From positions 9,918 to 73,917 of the forward strand of contig CAZEJK010000005.1 in the NCBI GenBank assembly GCA_964512045.1: DNA of 64,000 nt, written 5' to 3'. The notes below the pieces were generated by a model. That model searched no databases, was not told the DNA's origin, and worked only from the letters and a program-made list of their open reading frames with translations. Numbering within the stretch: position 1 is the first letter of the stretch; each line of letters opens with the position of its first letter. The DNA comes from CAZEJK01 sp964512045. GTDB taxonomy: Bacteria; Acidobacteriota; Thermoanaerobaculia; Thermoanaerobaculales; Sulfomarinibacteraceae. Position numbers and translations under genes: made by a program. This document shows positions 26,406 through 35,514 of the stretch, one piece after another.

Positions 26406-27559
26406 TCCATCGAACGTTCCGTGGTCAGATTCCAGACCTGCCGCACACCCAGTTCAGGCCGGAAGGCGAGCTTGCTTTCGAGCATTGCTTCACGCGCCAG
26501 GGCTTCGATGGCGCGTACACGATCCTGTACCACCGACAGGCGCCGCACTGGGTCTCGGACGAGCACGATCGTGGTGTCCACCCTGGTGCAGGCGGGGCGG
26601 TGGCGGCCGAGGGTCCCCTGCGTCGGGCTCACTTCCAGACCGGTGGCCTGGTCGCGGGCTCGACGCCGTTTCTGGGCCGCCGGCTCCTGCTGTCCAACTC
26701 CGATCTCGGCATCTGGTACGCACGTGCCGAGGAGTCGGAGCCGACCCTGGTGACCAACGTGGACGGCGACGAGCTGGTGTATGTGTATCGCGGTCGCGGA
26801 CGCGTGCACTCGGCACTTGGCGAGCTGGAGTTCACACCGGAGACCTATGTCTTCATCCCGCGTGGGCTGCCCCACCGCTGGATTCTCGACGAGCCGGCGG
26901 AGCTGCTGGTGATGGAGGGTCGCAGCTGGATCGACGTGCCGCGTCAGTTCCGGAACCATACAGGTCAGCTGGACATGGCAGCTCCGTACTCGCACCGCGA
27001 CTTTGACGAGCCAGCATGGTGGCCGGCCGGACGCCCCGAGGGGCCGCGTACGCTGATCAGCCAGCGCGGTGGCCGTCTGACCGAGTTCGCGCTGGCGAAC
27101 GATCCGTACGACGTGTACGGCTGGGATGGTCAGGTGTGGCCGTTCTCTTTTCCGATCCGATCGTTCAGGCCGAAGACGGGGCTGGTTCACCTTCCGCCGA
27201 CGGTCCATACCACGTTTGTCGGCGGCGGCTTCGTGGTGTGCTCCTTCGTGCCACGACTCGTCGACTTCCACGATCTGTCGATTCCGTGCCCGTATGCCCA
27301 CTCGTCAGTCGATTGCGATGAGGTGATCTTCTATGTCGAGGGCAACTTCACGAGCCGTAAAGGGATCACCTCTGGCTCGGTGACGTTGCATCCCGCCGGT
27401 ATCGCTCACGGTCCGCATCCGGGAACCTATGAGGCGTCCATCGGGACCACGCGGACCGATGAGCTCGCGGTGATGATCGACACCTACAAGCCGCTCGTCG
27501 TGACCGACCACGCGTGGGCCGTCGAGGATCGGGACTACAACACCAGCTGGGTGAGGTGA
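26402..27559 (+). CDS. hmgA: Homogentisate 1,2-dioxygenase
   Basis: 385 residues, GTG start overlapping the pterin synthase stop (GTGA). Double-cupin protein of the short bacterial HGD type. The C-terminal active-site region has YAHSSVDCDEVIFYVEG followed by LHPAGIAHGPHPGTYEAS, which supply the Fe(II) His/Glu ligands. The N-terminal half contains DGDELVYVYRGRGRVH and FIPRGLPHRW. It opens the homogentisate ring to maleylacetoacetate in tyrosine and phenylalanine degradation. Genes for the later isomerase and hydrolase are not adjacent. Confidence 0.9.
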   Translation: MIHRTFRGQIPDLPHTQFRPEGELAFEHCFTRQGFDGAYTILYHRQAPHWVSDEHDRGVHPGAGGAVAAEGPLRRAHFQTGGLVAGSTPFLGRRLLLSNSDLGIWYARAEESEPTLVTNVDGDELVYVYRGRGRVHSALGELEFTPETYVFIPRGLPHRWILDEPAELLVMEGRSWIDVPRQFRNHTGQLDMAAPYSHRDFDEPAWWPAGRPEGPRTLISQRGGRLTEFALANDPYDVYGWDGQVWPFSFPIRSFRPKTGLVHLPPTVHTTFVGGGFVVCSFVPRLVDFHDLSIPCPYAHSSVDCDEVIFYVEGNFTSRKGITSGSVTLHPAGIAHGPHPGTYEASIGTTRTDELAVMIDTYKPLVVTDHAWAVEDRDYNTSWVR

Positions 27560-27562
27560 GCG

Positions 27563-29536
27563 ATGGCCGAGCCGATCCTCTGGGAGCCCCGTGCGGACGA
27601 CCTGACAGCGTCCCATGTGGCGCGCCTGATGCGGCGGCACGGCATCAGCTCGGCCGGTGAGCTGCGGCGCAGGGCCGCCACCGAGCCCGAGTGGTTCTAT
27701 CCTGCGATCCTCGAGGACCTCGGTGTCGAGTGGTACCGCCCGTATGACACCTTGATGGACTCAAGCGGCGGGCTCCCGTGGACAGAGTGGTTTCTCGGTG
27801 GGCGGCTGAACATCGTGCACAACGTGCTCGATCGTCATCTGCGCGCAGGGTACGGTGACCAGCTGGCAGTTGTCGGCGAAGGCGACGAGGGTGAGGTCTT
27901 CCAACTGACCTACTCGGAGCTCGGTGAGCGCGTGAGCCGGTGTGCCGCGGTCCTCTCAGCTTTTGGCGTGTCGCCGGGGGATGCGGTGGGGCTCTACCTG
28001 CCGATGGCGCCGGACGTGGTCGTCGCCCTGCTGGCGTGCTTGAAGATCGGAGCGGTGCCAGTGCCGGTGTTTGCCGGCTTCGGCCCGGAGGCGCTGGCAG
28101 CTCGTCTGCAGGATGCAGGCGCCCGTGTGCTTCTGACTGCTGACGGGACGCGGAGACGGGGACGACTGCTCCGGCTGAAGGACATGGCGGATCGAGCAGC
28201 GGACCTCGCCGGCGGCATCGAGCACGTTGTTGTGCTGCGGCACGCCGGCGCCTCGGTGAGCTGGACTCCGGGTCGTGATGTGTGGTGGCACCAGGCCGAG
28301 GCGGCAGCAGCTTCCGGGCTCCCTACCGTCGAGCTGCCTGCGGATCACCGTTCCCTGCTCCTGTACACCTCCGGTACGACCGGGCGACCGAAGGGCGTCG
28401 TGCACACGCACGCGGGGGTGCAGGTGGTGACGGCGAAGGAGGTGGGGTACCACCTGGATGTACGGCCCGGCGATGTCATGTTCTGGCTGACCGATATCGG
28501 TTGGATGATGGGGCCGTGGGAAATTCTCGGAGCTCTCTTCCATCGCGGGACCGTGGTGCTGCTCGACGGCGCTCCGGACTACCCGACGCACGATCGGATG
28601 TGGCGCATGGTGAAGCGACACCGGGTGACCCATCTCGGTGTGGCACCAACGGCGGTGCGGGTGCTGGCGTCCGCGGGCGACGCCGTGGTTGGTCGCCATG
28701 ACCTGTCGAGCCTGAGGATACTCGGGTCCACCGGCGAGCCGTGGGATGCCACCTCGTACCGGTGGTTCGCGCAGGCGGTCGGCGGAGGACGGTGCCCGAT
28801 CATGAACATCTCGGGCGGTACGGAGCTGATGGGTTGTCTGCTGGCGCCGCTGCCTGTGGCGCCGATCAAAGCCACCTCGTTGCAGGGCCCGGCCCTCGGA
28901 ATGGATGTGGACGTGGTCGACGAGACTGGTGCCAGTGTGCGCGAGCACGTCGGGTACCTGGTGTGCCGCGCTCCGGCGCCGAACATGACCCGGGGCTTTC
29001 TCAACGATCCGGAGCGGTACCTGCAGTCGTACTTCAGCCAGTTCGGGGAGGCCCTCTGGAACCATGGGGACTGGGCGCGAGTGGATGCGGACGGTCATTG
29101 GTTTCTCACCGGACGGTCCGACGACACGCTGAAGATCGCGGGCAAACGCGTCGGCCCTGGCGAGGTGGAGGCTGCGGCCGTGTCCCATCCGGCGGTCCGC
29201 GAGGCCGCCGCCGTGGGTCTGCCGGATCCGGTCAAGGGGACGAGGCTGGTGCTCGTGGTCGTGGCACACGACGACCATGACCCCTCCGATGAGCTTTCGG
29301 CAGCGGTCCGCGAGCACGTTGGTGAGGCGCTCGGAGCCACCATGCGTCCCTCCGAGGTGCTCTGGCTGGAGGCCTTGCCCGTGACCCGTTCTGGCAAGAT
29401 TCTGCGGGGCGTGCTGCGCAAGGTGCTGGCCGGTGAGGATCCCGGCGACCTCGCATCGGTTGCCAACCCAGAGGCCGTGGACGCAGCGCGATGCTTCGTC
29501 AGCGACGAACGCAGTCGCGGGCCGCAACCAAAGTGA
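27563..29536 (+). CDS. AMP-forming acyl-CoA synthetase (acetyl/acetoacetyl-CoA synthetase type)
   Basis: 657 residues, starting 3 nt after the hmgA stop. Contains the ANL-family A3 motif YTSGTTGRPKGVVHTH, A5 ISGGTELMG, GDWARVDADGHWFLTGRSDD and the C-terminal catalytic Lys in TRSGKILRG. The N-terminal cap WFYPAILEDLGVEW resembles acetyl- and acetoacetyl-CoA synthetases. Tyrosine breakdown ends in fumarate and acetoacetate, so activation of acetoacetate is an attractive role from context. A different short-chain acid is also possible. Confidence 0.85.
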   Translation: MAEPILWEPRADDLTASHVARLMRRHGISSAGELRRRAATEPEWFYPAILEDLGVEWYRPYDTLMDSSGGLPWTEWFLGGRLNIVHNVLDRHLRAGYGDQLAVVGEGDEGEVFQLTYSELGERVSRCAAVLSAFGVSPGDAVGLYLPMAPDVVVALLACLKIGAVPVPVFAGFGPEALAARLQDAGARVLLTADGTRRRGRLLRLKDMADRAADLAGGIEHVVVLRHAGASVSWTPGRDVWWHQAEAAAASGLPTVELPADHRSLLLYTSGTTGRPKGVVHTHAGVQVVTAKEVGYHLDVRPGDVMFWLTDIGWMMGPWEILGALFHRGTVVLLDGAPDYPTHDRMWRMVKRHRVTHLGVAPTAVRVLASAGDAVVGRHDLSSLRILGSTGEPWDATSYRWFAQAVGGGRCPIMNISGGTELMGCLLAPLPVAPIKATSLQGPALGMDVDVVDETGASVREHVGYLVCRAPAPNMTRGFLNDPERYLQSYFSQFGEALWNHGDWARVDADGHWFLTGRSDDTLKIAGKRVGPGEVEAAAVSHPAVREAAAVGLPDPVKGTRLVLVVVAHDDHDPSDELSAAVREHVGEALGATMRPSEVLWLEALPVTRSGKILRGVLRKVLAGEDPGDLASVANPEAVDAARCFVSDERSRGPQPK

Positions 29537-29586
29537 TCCTCTGTTGCTGCCGGTCGCACGACCGCGTAGCGGTTCGGTGTTAGGTA

Positions 29587-29608
29587 TTGGGTATGAGCTC
29601 CCCCACCC
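29587..29608 (+). repeat. Repeat R2, copy 2
   Basis: Identical over 22 nt to the minus strand at 17786-17807 (core GGGTATGAGCTCCCCC). It lies about 50 nt after the acyl-CoA synthetase stop, and similarity beyond the core is weak. Confidence 0.75.
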
Positions 29609-29688
29609 ACCCATCTGCCCTTGCTGCAAGCGCCCCACCGTTCTTCGACCCCGAAGCTCTCAGAGCATGCTCCGGGGCGGGCGGCATT

Positions 29689-29722
29689 GAGAACTGAAAA
29701 CTAAGAACTGAGAACTCAACTC
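29689..29722. repeat. A-rich GAACTGA-like short repeat tract
   Basis: GAACTGAAAACTAAGAACTG followed by AGAACTCAACTCA: imperfect repeats of a 7-10 bp unit, strikingly AT-rich in a GC-rich genome. It lies between copies of R2 and R1. The 230-bp gap 29537-29766 holds only these elements and no gene. Confidence 0.5.
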
Positions 29723-29729
29723 AGGAGCT

Positions 29730-29769
29730 TTGCTTCGAGTTTTCGAAGATACGGAGTTTTGTGTCGCTA
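29730..29769 (-). repeat. Dispersed repeat R1, left-end copy f
   Basis: On the minus strand it begins at the TAG stop of the membrane-protein gene, TAGCGACACAAAACTCCG, followed by TATCTTCGAAAACTCGAAGC. This matches the left 40 nt of R1 copies at 6634 and 38027. The GC-rich right half is absent. Confidence 0.8.
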
Positions 29770-30228
29770 ATGAGGCCCCGTGGCGGACTGGAACTGGCTG
29801 CGCCGTGGCCAGTTGACCACCATGGCAAGAGCAGACAGCCCTGCGAGTGCGAGAACCCAGACGATCTCGCCGGTGAGCAGGGTGATCACGAGGCCGAAGA
29901 TGGCGGTGGACTCCCGCAGTGCCATGCCGATGATGGTTGCGGTCTGTGCAGTGCGCAAGCGCTCTCCGACGTCGGATGTTGCCCGTGCTTGACGGGCGAT
30001 CAGCGAGGGGATGACCTGAGCGATCCCGAGCATGGCAACACCGATGGCGGCCAACAATGGGGGCAGCACCGGTGGCAGGTCGCCGGCGACCACGAAGCCC
30101 TCCTGCTCCACCAGAAACGACGCGAGCACCACGTAGATCACCAGGCTCACCAGCAAGGCGGCGCAGACAATCACGACGAGCCGGTAGGTGGCGGCGACCA
30201 CCGCATCCTCGGATCCGTCAACACGCAT
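29767..30228 (-). CDS. Hypothetical small membrane protein
   Basis: 153 residues from ATG 30228 with GGGAG upstream. It has about four hydrophobic segments (VVIVCAALLVSLVIYVVL; LPPLLAAIGVAMLGIAQV; IFGLVITLLTGEIVWVL; LALAGLSALAMVV), with ARQARATSDVGERLRTAQT as the polar loop between the second and third. No recognised family. Its final His codon and TAG stop form the edge of an R1 repeat. It follows the NtrC-type regulator by 33 nt on the same strand and may be in its transcript. Confidence 0.7.
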   Translation of the reverse strand: MRVDGSEDAVVAATYRLVVIVCAALLVSLVIYVVLASFLVEQEGFVVAGDLPPVLPPLLAAIGVAMLGIAQVIPSLIARQARATSDVGERLRTAQTATIIGMALRESTAIFGLVITLLTGEIVWVLALAGLSALAMVVNWPRRSQFQSATGPH

Positions 30229-30261
30229 GATCGGTCTCCCTTGTCCACGGGAACGCACACC

Positions 30262-31623
30262 TCATGACTGGAGCTCGATCCCGTGGGCCTTGATCTTGTT
30301 GTAGAGAGTGGTGCGCGAGACCTGAAGCACCTCCGCCGAGCGCTTGATGTTGCCGCCGGTGGCCTCCAGGATCTGGGAGATATGCTCTCGTTCCACCTCG
30401 GACAGCGGCTTCATCGGCGCTCCCCGAACCGAGATCGGTAGCGGATGCAGGTCGGAGGGGAAGTGGTGCGGCTGGATCGTTCCGGTGCGTGCCAGGATCA
30501 CGGCCCGCTCGATCACGTTGCGAAGCTCACGGACGTTACCGGGCCAGTGGTACACCTGAAGGGCGGACGCAGCCTCCGCCGCAAGACCGTCAACATCGGT
30601 TCCCATGGCAGCGTTCAGATCGCGAAGAAAGTGGTGCGCAAGCTCCAAGACGTCGCCCGGACGGTCTCGCAAGGGGGGGATCTCGATGGCAAAGACGTTC
30701 AGCCGGTAGTACAGGTCCGTACGGAAGAGCCCGTCGTTGACCGCCTGCTTGAGGTCGTGGTTGGTGGCCGCAATGAGGCGCACGTCCACCTGGATGTCAC
30801 GGACGCCCCCGACCCGCCGAAACCGACCGTCCTCCAGTGTCTTCAGCAGCTTGCCCTGGACCTCTAACGGCATCTCCGCGATCTCATCGAGGAACACTGA
30901 TCCGTTGTTTGCCACCTCGAGCAAGCCTGGCTTCGACTTGCGAGCATCGGTGTACGCTCCAGGCTCATGGCCGAACAGCTCGGACTCGAGCAGAGTCGGG
31001 CTCAGGGATGCGCAGTTGAGATCGAGGAACGGCTCGCGCGAGCGGCGGCTTTGCTGGTGCAGATCCTCGGCGGCCAGGCCTTTCCCGGTGCCCGACTCCC
31101 CCATCAGTAGAACGGTTGCGTTGGTGTCAGCAACCTGGGTGATCATCGAACGGACCCGGTCCATGGCGCCCGACGATCCGATCAGGGTCGTGCGCTCCGA
31201 GCGGTCCGCCTGGCGGACCAAAGCGCGGTGACGGCGGTTCCGTCGGTGGGCCTCGAGACTTCGCTCGAGGACCTGCTCGAGCGTGTCGATGGTCACCGGT
31301 TTGACCAGGAAGTTCTCTGCGCCCCGGCGCATCGCCTCGACCACGACCGAGATGTCGCTGGTTCCCGTGAACACCACCACCCCGATCAGATCGTCCACCT
31401 GCTGGATGTGTGGGATCAGGTCGAGGCCTTCCACGTCCGGTAGCCCCAGGTCCAGCACAACCACCTCTGGATGGAACTCGTGCATCGCCTCCAGGGCGGT
31501 AGCACCATCGCGGGCTGTTTTGACCGTGTACCGGCTTGCCTCGAGGGAGCGCGCGAGCGTGTCGCGGATCGAGGGATCATCATCGACCACGAGAACGCGG
31601 CCCGGGAGCGTCTGTTGGATCAT
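30262..31623 (-). CDS. Sigma-54-dependent response regulator, NtrC family
   Basis: 453 residues from ATG 31623. Receiver domain 1-125 with the phosphoacceptor in VVVLDLGLPD (D58) and Lys in FLVKPV. AAA+ domain about 150-380 has Walker A GESGTGKG, Walker B GSVFLDEI and the arginine region LRDRPGDV. A Fis-type helix-turn-helix (RSAEVLQVSRTTLYNKIK) closes the protein. The sigma-54-contacting GAFTGA loop is GAYTDA here, a variant that still keeps the loop's Thr. No sensor kinase is adjacent. A dipeptide importer lies upstream in the same orientation, separated by 99 nt. Confidence 0.93.
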   Translation of the reverse strand: MIQQTLPGRVLVVDDDPSIRDTLARSLEASRYTVKTARDGATALEAMHEFHPEVVVLDLGLPDVEGLDLIPHIQQVDDLIGVVVFTGTSDISVVVEAMRRGAENFLVKPVTIDTLEQVLERSLEAHRRNRRHRALVRQADRSERTTLIGSSGAMDRVRSMITQVADTNATVLLMGESGTGKGLAAEDLHQQSRRSREPFLDLNCASLSPTLLESELFGHEPGAYTDARKSKPGLLEVANNGSVFLDEIAEMPLEVQGKLLKTLEDGRFRRVGGVRDIQVDVRLIAATNHDLKQAVNDGLFRTDLYYRLNVFAIEIPPLRDRPGDVLELAHHFLRDLNAAMGTDVDGLAAEAASALQVYHWPGNVRELRNVIERAVILARTGTIQPHHFPSDLHPLPISVRGAPMKPLSEVEREHISQILEATGGNIKRSAEVLQVSRTTLYNKIKAHGIELQS

Positions 31624-31722
31624 GATGGCAAGTATAGCGAAGCCAGACCGCCCCGTGGAGGGGTCGTTGCACAGATCGTGTGGGCTCAAGAGACCAGTAG
31701 GACGTGTGGAGTGCGATCGACG

Positions 31723-32715
31723 CTACACCGTCATGCCGTGGACAGAGGGCTCCGGGGCGTCGACCGGGCCCGCTGCGAGGTCTTGGATGCCGTCGGAGAT
31801 TGCAGCGAGACTGGAGATCACAACCACCAGCGCCAGGCCGGGGGCGACGGCAAGCCACCATGCATCCGGGATGACGTGGCGAGCATCAGCGATCATGCCT
31901 CCCCACGACGGCGACGTTGGCGGTATGCCGAGGCCGAGAAAGGACAGGGTGGCTTCGGCGAGGACCAGGTCGGCCATGCGCAGAGCGGCATCCTGCGAGA
32001 CGGGACCGGCGAGGTTCGGTGCGTAGTGCCAGAGCCAACGGCGGTGCCATGGCGTCCCGGCGGCACGGGAAGCGAGAATGAACGGGCGGTGGCGCAGCGA
32101 CAGGACCTGACCGCGCACCAGTCGCGACAGGCTCATCCACGAGGCGCCTCCCAAGATGAGCACGAGCATGTGCGGACCGGGCTCGAACATCGTCACGGCG
32201 AGGATCAGCAGCAGGACGATGGGGAAGGCGAGCACTGCATCCACAAACCGCATCAGGACGGTATCGACGATGCCACCACGAGAAGCTGCAGCGATGCCGA
32301 TGGTGCATCCCAGGCCGAGTGCGATCAGCAGGCTCATGGCCGCCACCGCCAGTGAGAGGCGACCGCCGAGGAGCAGTCGTGTGAGGACGTCACGCCCAAA
32401 ACGATCGCTCCCGAGCCAGAACCGGTACCTGCTGACCGACAGGACATCTCTGCGATCCACCGTGTCGATCCAGCGGTCGCGGTACACCTTGAGCTGATCG
32501 GGGGAGGCGTCGACCCTCGGAGACACCAGAGCCCGTCCATCGGCCAGTGTGACCACGGTGACGGTGGTCAGAGGCGACAGCAGTGCAGCACCTTGTTGAT
32601 CGGCAGGGACGTCGGCCCGGAGCGGCGGTCCAACGAGAGCTGCCAGAATGACCGCAAGAAGTGCGGTCCCTCCGCCGACACAACCGCGCTTGGAGAGGAG
32701 AGCCCGTGTGGTCAT
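31723..32715 (-). CDS. Oligopeptide/dipeptide ABC transporter permease, DppC/OppC type
   Basis: 330 residues. The N-terminal OppC segment with LGSDRFGRDVLTRLLLGGR, five to six membrane helices and the EAA-loop-like ASRAAGTPWHRRWLWHY are diagnostic. The C-terminal helices contain AEATLSFLGLGIPPTSPSWG, another DppC hallmark. The loop after the first helix is unusually long (about residues 30-98). The start overlaps the dppB-like stop by 4 nt. No ATPase genes (dppD/dppF) follow in this window, so the importer must borrow them from elsewhere. Confidence 0.9.
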   Translation of the reverse strand: MTTRALLSKRGCVGGGTALLAVILAALVGPPLRADVPADQQGAALLSPLTTVTVVTLADGRALVSPRVDASPDQLKVYRDRWIDTVDRRDVLSVSRYRFWLGSDRFGRDVLTRLLLGGRLSLAVAAMSLLIALGLGCTIGIAAASRGGIVDTVLMRFVDAVLAFPIVLLLILAVTMFEPGPHMLVLILGGASWMSLSRLVRGQVLSLRHRPFILASRAAGTPWHRRWLWHYAPNLAGPVSQDAALRMADLVLAEATLSFLGLGIPPTSPSWGGMIADARHVIPDAWWLAVAPGLALVVVISSLAAISDGIQDLAAGPVDAPEPSVHGMTV

Positions 32716-33680
32716 GGCTCCTCCCGTGCCCGCGGATCAGCCCAGCCGTACAGGAGATCGGCAACCAGGTTGCCGACGACGGCTGCGGCGGTTCCGACCA
32801 GGGTTGCGCCGAGCACAAGAGGCACGTCGCGCGCGGTCGCAGCGCGCCACGCCAGCTGGCCCATGCCTGGCCACGAGAATACGACCTCGATGGCGACAGT
32901 GCCGGAGACCAGCAATGGGAGCGAGAGACCCACCTGGGTGATCAGCGGCAGGATGGCCGGCCGCACGGTGTGCACCCACAGCACGCGATGCTCCGGAACG
33001 CCGCGGGCGCGGGCGGCCACCACGTGTGGCTGGGAGCGGGCATCCAGAAATGCGCTGCGCAACCAGCGGGCGGTGCCGGCGGAAGCCACGAGGCCGAGAC
33101 ACAGCGCTGGCAGCAGTAGATGGTGTGCGAGATCGAGCATCCGCGCCAGGCCGTTCAGCTCCGAGGCGCCGGGCGAGAGCATGTGCGATGGTGGCAACCA
33201 GCCCAGCAGGTTCGAGAAGATGAGGATCGCCACGGTTGCCAGCCAGAATGCCGGTACCCCGTAGATCGTGAGCGTCACGGCCGATGTGATCCGGTCGAGC
33301 CACCCGTGAGGACGCAGCAGCACCACGGCTGCGAGCAGGGTGCCGAGAACCAGGTCGATGAGCAGGGCGGTAGCGCCCAGGAGAATCGTGGGTGGTAGCG
33401 CCTCGGCCAGCACGCTGCGCACCGGACGCCGATAGAGGAAGGAGATGCCGAGATCGCCCCTGGCGAGCCCCTCGAGCCAACGGGCGTACTGTAGATGCAA
33501 CGGCTCGTCGAGCCCCCAGCGCTGACGGATCTGCTCTCGAGCATCGCGGGACAGGTTGGGAGCGTCGAGCTGGTCTGCGAAGGATCCCGGCGCCGCGTGG
33601 ACCAGCACGAAGGTCATCGTGACCACGATCAGCACCACGGGTACTGCGGTCACGACGCGGTGGACGATGCGCCGCAACAC
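32712..33680 (-). CDS. Oligopeptide/dipeptide ABC transporter permease, DppB/OppB type
   Basis: 322 residues, GTG start 3 nt after the binding-protein stop. A typical first helix and periplasmic segment (GLDEPLHLQYARWLEGL, GDLGISFLYRRPV), six membrane helices, and the conserved ARGVPEHRVLWVHTVRPAILPL cytoplasmic coupling loop. The end reads GNLVADLLYGWADPRARE, as in most DppB proteins. It forms the membrane pore with the next gene product. Confidence 0.92.
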   Translation of the reverse strand: MLRRIVHRVVTAVPVVLIVVTMTFVLVHAAPGSFADQLDAPNLSRDAREQIRQRWGLDEPLHLQYARWLEGLARGDLGISFLYRRPVRSVLAEALPPTILLGATALLIDLVLGTLLAAVVLLRPHGWLDRITSAVTLTIYGVPAFWLATVAILIFSNLLGWLPPSHMLSPGASELNGLARMLDLAHHLLLPALCLGLVASAGTARWLRSAFLDARSQPHVVAARARGVPEHRVLWVHTVRPAILPLITQVGLSLPLLVSGTVAIEVVFSWPGMGQLAWRAATARDVPLVLGATLVGTAAAVVGNLVADLLYGWADPRAREEP

Positions 33681-33683
33681 GGC

Positions 33684-35337
33684 TCAGGAGCTGCCGTCGT
33701 TGGTCGACCGGACGTACCACTCGTCCAGGTTGAAGTACGGCGTCGCCGCGTTGATCTCTGCGCCCTCGATGCGCGTGTTGATGGCATCGAGACGGTAGCC
33801 CTCGTACAGAAACGTGACCGGTTGCAGCCGGTGGATGATCTCCTGGATCTCGCGGAGCATCGGCCTCTGCTCTGCGATCGTCGCGGCCTCGTTGACTGTC
33901 TCGAGAAGACGGTCCACCTCGTCGCTGGCGAAGCCGACCCAGTTGTAGGTTGGCTCGTCGGGCTCGGCAGAGTGCCACAGGTCGTACAGATCCACCTGGG
34001 TGCTCTCGCGGAAGNNNNNNNNNNTCGCGGAAGGCGAACACGAAGGCGTCAAAGCTGGCATTGTCGAGAGCGCCGAGCATCGCCCCCCACTCCATGAACC
34101 GTGGGCTCGCGTCGATGCCCACCGTGGCCAGGTCCGCTGCGATACGGACGCAGATATCCTCACGGATCTGATTACCCGCATTGGTGATCAGCTCGAAGGC
34201 GAATGCAGTGCCGTTGCGGTCCAGCACGCCGTCTCCGTCGCTGTCGGTCCACCCCGCTGCGGCCAGGAGCTGGCGAGCCTGTTGGAGATCGTACGGGATC
34301 GGCTGCAAACCGTCGTGAAACGCCCACATGGAGGACAGGACGGGTCCGACTGCGACCGTTCCGTGGCCGTGGAGCACGCCGCGCACGATCCCCTGCCGGT
34401 CGATGGCATGGGTCAATGCCCGGCGGACTGAGGGCTCGGCGAACAGCTCGTTGCGGAGGTTCCAGCCGACGAACGAGTAGGTGCGGTCTGGGTACTCGAC
34501 CAACCGGATCTCTGACGCGTTGCGCACCCGCTCCGCCTCGCGTGGGGGAATCTGCTGCATCATGTCGAGCCCGCCGCCGAGCAGCTGGGTGAGCAGGGAG
34601 GTCTGGTCAGGAACGACCCGCCAGATGACGCGCTCCAGGTACGGCCGGTCCGGCGTCCAGTAGGTGGGATTGCGTTCGAGGACGATCTCCTGCTGGGGCG
34701 TGTGTGAGCTCAGTCGGAACGCCCCCGCTGAGGTGGCGCGTGCGGCCCAGTCGGTGGTATCCCAGTCTTCATACGGGAGCGCGCTCCACGAAGCGGGGAT
34801 GATGAGGCCGTCATTGGCGTCCATCATCTGGTACGGGTAGCGGTGGGTGAAGCGGAACCGGACCGTGTTCGTATCGAGCTTCTCGACGGTCTGAATCGTC
34901 GACTTGATCACCATACCCGTCCAGCCGATGGTCGGGTCGGTTTGCGTGCGCCAGGTGAACACGACGTCGTCGGCTGTGACCGGGGCGCCGTCTGCCCAAC
35001 GGGCGTCCTGGCGAAGGTGGAATGTGATGGCGAGGCCGTCGTCGGAGCGCTCCCACGACGCAGCCAGGTTCGGTTCATAGGAGGGCGGGTGTCTCTGGTA
35101 GTCCGCCTGCTCGATCGCCAGGCTCGGGTACAGGAAGCTGAGGACGTCCTCCGCAAACGCGCTCTCCACCAGGTACGGGTTCCAGTTCTCCATGTCAGCG
35201 AGAACACCGATGGTGATCGAGCCTCCGGGTACAGGAACGCTTCCGCTGTCGTGCGCTGGATCTGGGGATGCCGGTTCGTGTGGAGCGCATGAGGTCAGCA
35301 GTGAAGCAGCGATAACGGATATGACGACGGCTCGCAT
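33684..35337 (-). CDS. Peptide ABC transporter substrate-binding lipoprotein, interrupted by an assembly gap
   Basis: Starts at ATG 35337 (GGAGG 5 nt upstream) with a lipoprotein signal ending in LLTSCAPHE (Cys 17). The SBP_bac_5 domain covers the rest: ADMENWNPYLVESAF, VTADDVVFTWR, SAGAFRLSS, VRRALTHAIDRQGI. A 10-N run at 34015-34024 changes the frame. The bases on both sides are the same 9-mer TCGCGGAAG, and collapsing Ns plus one copy restores a continuous reading, FVFAFRESTQVDLYDLWHS. The gene is therefore probably intact, about 545 codons. It binds peptides for the two permeases downstream. Confidence 0.9.
34015..34024. other. 10-N assembly gap inside the binding-protein gene
   Basis: Flanked on both sides by TCGCGGAAG (34006-34014 and 34025-34033). 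Removing 19 nt restores the reading frame, so this is most likely an unmerged contig overlap and no sequence is missing. Confidence 0.9.
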
Positions 35338-35497
35338 AGGATCCTCCACGGCGTTCGGATGCCGCTCGGTGGCGATACACCATGATACGCGGTCGACCCT
35401 CCAGAGTTGGAGCGGCACGGGACGGTCAATGCGTCGAGATGACGTGATGTCCCGACCTGTGCGACTGACGGTGTTGCCGGAGGTGCAACCGGGTCTT

Positions 35498-35506
35498 TGC
35501 TATGCT
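35498..35506 (+). promoter_or_regulatory. Extended -10 element just upstream of the histidine kinase start
   Basis: TGCTATGCT (TGn plus TATGCT) ends 5-8 nt before GTG 35512/ATG 35515, so transcription would begin at or next to the start codon. No Shine-Dalgarno is visible. No good -35 is visible either. Confidence 0.4.
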
Positions 35507-35514
35507 GCCTGGTG

